The notes under the pieces: model-generated | The model's input: only the letters and a program-made list of their open reading frames with translations | Database searches by the model: none | Told to the model about the DNA's origin: nothing | Shown: piece after piece, positions 61,698 to 64,000 of the stretch | Layout of the letters: the number at the start of each line of letters is the position of its first letter | How positions within the stretch are numbered: position 1 is the stretch's first letter | Assembly: GCF_018499875.1 (NCBI RefSeq) | Contig: NZ_JAHBAY010000010.1 | Location: 124,001-188,000, forward strand | Direction of reading: 5' to 3' | DNA: 64,000 bases | Origin: Kineosporia corallincola | Lineage (GTDB): Bacteria; Actinomycetota; Actinomycetes; Actinomycetales; Kineosporiaceae | Program-made: the position numbers and the translations under genes

Positions 61698-62807
61698 ATG
61701 ACCGAAGCACCCCCCGCCCCGACCGGCGCCGACCACCGCCGGGGCCCGTTCCGGGCCGGTGAACGGGTGCAGCTCACCGACCCCAAGGGCCGGCTGCACA
61801 CCATCACGCTCGACCCCGACAAGCAGTTCCACACCCACCGCGGCCTGTTCCGGCACGACGAGCTGATCGGCAAGCCCGAGGGCTGGGTGGTCCGCAACAC
61901 CGCGGGCATCGAGTACCTGGCCCTGCGCCCCCTGCTGTCCGACTACGTTCTGTCGATGCCCCGTGGCGCTGCGGTGGTGTACCCGAAGGACTCGGGCCAG
62001 ATCGTGCAGATGGCCGACATCTTCCCCGGAGCCCGCGTGATCGAGGCCGGCGTGGGCTCCGGCGCACTCACGATGTCGCTGCTCAGGGCGGTGGGCGACA
62101 CCGGGCTCGTGCACTCGTACGAGCGTCGCGCCGACTTCGCCGACATCGCGCAGGCCAACATCGAGACGTTCTTCGGCGCGCCGCACCCGGCCTGGCAGAT
62201 CACCGTCGGTGACGTGGCCACGGACGTGGTGGAGACCGACGCCGACCGCTTCGTGCTCGATCTGCTGGCGCCCTGGGACTGCCTGGAGGCGGTCGCGAAG
62301 GCGCTCGTCCCCGGCGGCGTGCTGATCTGTTACGTGGCCACCGCCACCCAGCTGTCGCGCACCGCCGAGGCGCTGCGCGCCGACGGCCGGTTCACCGAGC
62401 CGCAGGCCTGGGAGTCGATGGTGCGCGGCTGGCACCTGGAGGGCCTGGCGGTGCGCCCGCAGCACCGCATGGTCGGCCACACCGGCTTCCTGCTCACCAC
62501 CCGGCGGATGGCCGACGACGTGACCGCGCCGGTCCGGCGCCGCCGCCCGGCCAAGGCCGCCTCCGAAGGCGAGGCCGGTGTCGCCGAGGCCTGGGGTGAG
62601 TGGACCGCCGCCGATCTGGGCGAGCGCCCGGTGTCGGAGAAGAAGATCCGCAAGGTGCGGCGCGACGTCACCGACACGCCCGGCGAAAACCTCGCCGGCG
62701 AGCCGGAGCTGACGCCGCGGGAGGCGGAACTCGCGGCTGACCTGGACACCGATCCCGCGGTGGAGCACGACGACGACCCGCGGCCAGGTTTCGATCCCGC
62801 TAATTGA
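61698..62807 (+). CDS. trmI: tRNA (adenine-58-N1)-methyltransferase
   Basis: A 369-residue TrmI-type enzyme methylating A58 in the tRNA T loop. An N-terminal beta domain (about 15-75) precedes the Rossmann methyltransferase with VIEAGVGSGALTMSL (SAM binding, near residue 115) and the DLLAPWDCLEAV region. The C-terminal 80 or so residues are charged and specific to actinobacteria. It is commonly next to the proteasome ATPase gene, as here. Confidence 0.94.
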   Translation: MTEAPPAPTGADHRRGPFRAGERVQLTDPKGRLHTITLDPDKQFHTHRGLFRHDELIGKPEGWVVRNTAGIEYLALRPLLSDYVLSMPRGAAVVYPKDSGQIVQMADIFPGARVIEAGVGSGALTMSLLRAVGDTGLVHSYERRADFADIAQANIETFFGAPHPAWQITVGDVATDVVETDADRFVLDLLAPWDCLEAVAKALVPGGVLICYVATATQLSRTAEALRADGRFTEPQAWESMVRGWHLEGLAVRPQHRMVGHTGFLLTTRRMADDVTAPVRRRRPAKAASEGEAGVAEAWGEWTAADLGERPVSEKKIRKVRRDVTDTPGENLAGEPELTPREAELAADLDTDPAVEHDDDPRPGFDPAN

Positions 62808-63129
62808 CAGGAACAGAGCTGATTTAGGTCTGGCTTTTTCGTCGTCCACGGGTGAAGGTCGTGACCCAAAGGGGCATCCGGCATCGGCCGAACGGGTGAG
62901 GAGAGATGGGTCACCAAACTTGTCCGCTTACGGACCGTCAAGTGACCATTGAGACACCCATCGTGACGCCGAACATGTCAGGATGACTCCTTTCCGGTCG
63001 CCGACGTAGCCGGCCGGGCCGCGAGAGTTCATCCCGCGGATGGATTTACGCCGCCGCGCCGTTGTGGTGCGTAGGCGAGCTAGGGTCGTCGTAGCGTCGA
63101 CCTTTGCGCCGGACGGGAGGTTTACCGCC
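62808..63129. other. 322-base region before arc
   Basis: No gene. The stretch from about 62810 to 62990 is AT-richer, and a TTGACA (62804-62809) overlaps the trmI stop, without a convincing -10. The arc ribosome site GGGAGG (63115-63120) lies ten bases upstream of its ATG. Confidence 0.4.
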
Positions 63130-64000
63130 ATGACCGACCACAGCAGCGGGTACGGCCTTGACGAGACCGCGCTTCGTCGCGAGATCGTTCGGCTCCAGCA
63201 GGAGGTCGAGCGACTCTCAGCAGCGCGGGTTCCAGGGGCGGCGGGTGACGAGATCGAGCGCCTGAGGGCCCAGATCAACCAGCTCGGGTCCCAGAACGAG
63301 CGGCTCGCGGGCACCCTGCGCGACGCCCGCGAGCAGATCGTCCAGCTCAAGGCCGAGGTTGACCGGCTCGCCCAGCCTCCCAACACCTTCGGCGTGTTCG
63401 TCGGCCCGGCCGAGGACGGCACGGTCGAGGTGATCAGTTCCGGGCGCAAGATGCGGGTCGCGGTGAGCCCCTCGATCGAGGTCGAGGAGCTGCGCCCGGG
63501 CCAGGAGGTCATGCTCAACGAGGCCTTCAACGTGGTGGCGGCGCGGGCCTTCGAGAAGGTCGGCGAGATCGTCATCCTCAAGGAGATCCTCGACGACGGC
63601 GAGCGGGCGCTGGTCGTCGCGCACGCCGACGAGGAGCGCGTGGTGCACCTGGCCGGTGCCCTGCGCGAGTCCGACTCCAAGCTCAAGGTCGGCGACGCCC
63701 TCACCATGGACCCACGGGCCGGGTTCGCCTACGAGCGGGTGCCCCGCGCCGAGGTCGAGGAGCTCGTCCTCGAAGAGGTGCCCGACATCGACTACTCCGA
63801 CATCGGTGGCCTGGGGCCGCAGATCAGCACCATCCGCGACGCCGTGGAGCTGCCGTTCCTGCACCCCGAGCTGTACCGCGAGCACGGTCTCAAGCCGCCC
63901 AAGGGCGTGCTGCTCTACGGTCCTCCCGGCTGCGGCAAGACGCTGATCGCCAAGGCCGTGGCGCGCAGTCTGGCGAAGAAGGCCGCGGAGGCGCGCGGCC
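63130..64000 (+). CDS. arc: Proteasome-associated AAA ATPase (partial, 3' end beyond window)
   Basis: The first 290 residues of Arc/Mpa, the hexameric unfoldase that feeds pupylated proteins to the actinobacterial 20S proteasome. An N-terminal coiled coil (about 14-75, [16 protein letters not shown]) that recognises Pup is followed by two OB domains (about 80-230), then the AAA module with [13 protein letters not shown] and Walker A GPPGCGKT (264-271). The remainder, including Walker B and the C-terminal proteasome-docking tail, is beyond the window. ATG 63130 follows GGGAGG. Confidence 0.96.
   Translation, partial: MTDHSSGYGLDETALRREIVRLQQEVERLSAARVPGAAGDEIERLRAQINQLGSQNERLAGTLRDAREQIVQLKAEVDRLAQPPNTFGVFVGPAEDGTVEVISSGRKMRVAVSPSIEVEELRPGQEVMLNEAFNVVAARAFEKVGEIVILKEILDDGERALVVAHADEERVVHLAGALRESDSKLKVGDALTMDPRAGFAYERVPRAEVEELVLEEVPDIDYSDIGGLGPQISTIRDAVELPFLHPELYREHGLKPPKGVLLYGPPGCGKTLIAKAVARSLAKKAAEARG

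Noticed and set aside
62804-62809. TTGACA -35 box for arc overlapping the trmI stop
   Set aside because: No acceptable -10 at 16-18 bases spacing, and it lies more than 300 bases from the arc start.

Overview
The window is 64 kb of very GC-rich, gene-dense DNA from an actinomycete (Actinomycetota). The evidence is mycothiol ligase MshC, the proteasomal ATPase Arc/Mpa, an F420-type LLM oxidoreductase, an EmbR-like SARP/FHA regulator, DUF3090 and SCO1664-type genes, and frequent GTG starts with GGAGG ribosome sites. The mix of a bacteriophytochrome, c-di-GMP enzymes and the gene order around mshC would suit a Kineosporia-like organism, but that placement is inference. No insertion sequence, prophage, integrase or CRISPR array was seen.

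Layout. 1-6.1 kb: VOC protein, LCP cell-wall ligase, and a translationally coupled pair of an unrecognised P-loop NTPase and a membrane-anchored periplasmic-binding-fold protein without any permease. 6.3-11.3 kb: small membrane protein, GntR and LysR regulators, DMT exporter, thioredoxin, EmbR-like regulator, tRNA-Lys(CUU). 11.4-19.8 kb (minus): a probable signalling operon of FAD oxidoreductase, small membrane protein, FHA/zinc-ribbon protein, secreted-type pseudo-protease with cytoplasmic zinc ribbon, and a Ser/Thr kinase. 19.8-23.0 kb: a two-gene island, a HEPN-like small protein plus a large protein with a KGGVGR variant ParA P-loop and a second P-loop; base use looks less GC-extreme than its neighbours. 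23-25.7 kb: enoyl-CoA hydratase, LLM oxidoreductase and two DUF202 membrane proteins. 25.7-29.6 kb: a light-sensing partner-switch locus, heme oxygenase and bacteriophytochrome-PP2C on one strand, STAS antagonist and HATPase anti-sigma kinase on the other. 29.6-31.2 kb: ArgP-like regulator and LysE exporter.

31.1-38.6 kb: protocatechuate catabolism, pcaHGBC divergent from an IclR-type pcaR, plus pobA, with a GGDEF-EAL protein between pcaR and pobA. 38.6-43.1 kb: a DUF429-RelA/SpoT fusion and a MASE1-PAS-GGDEF cyclase. 43.3-48.3 kb: M20 peptidase, DUF5703, an acidic protein and a SulP-carbonic anhydrase fusion. 48.3-64 kb: a conserved actinobacterial housekeeping block with aldo/keto reductase, uppP, histidine phosphatase, DUF3090, SCO1664-like kinase-fold protein, mshC, PAC2, HAD phosphatase, an ABC exporter pair, a RecB-like nuclease, M50 protease, trmI and the start of arc.

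PobA makes protocatechuate from 4-hydroxybenzoate; PcaHG cleaves its ring and PcaB/PcaC carry on toward the beta-ketoadipate pathway, whose later genes are not here. BphO supplies biliverdin to BphP, whose phosphatase output could act on the adjacent phospho-STAS protein. MshC, Arc and PAC2 belong to mycothiol and proteasome physiology. Convergent gene pairs are often separated by near-perfect hairpins that look like shared terminators.
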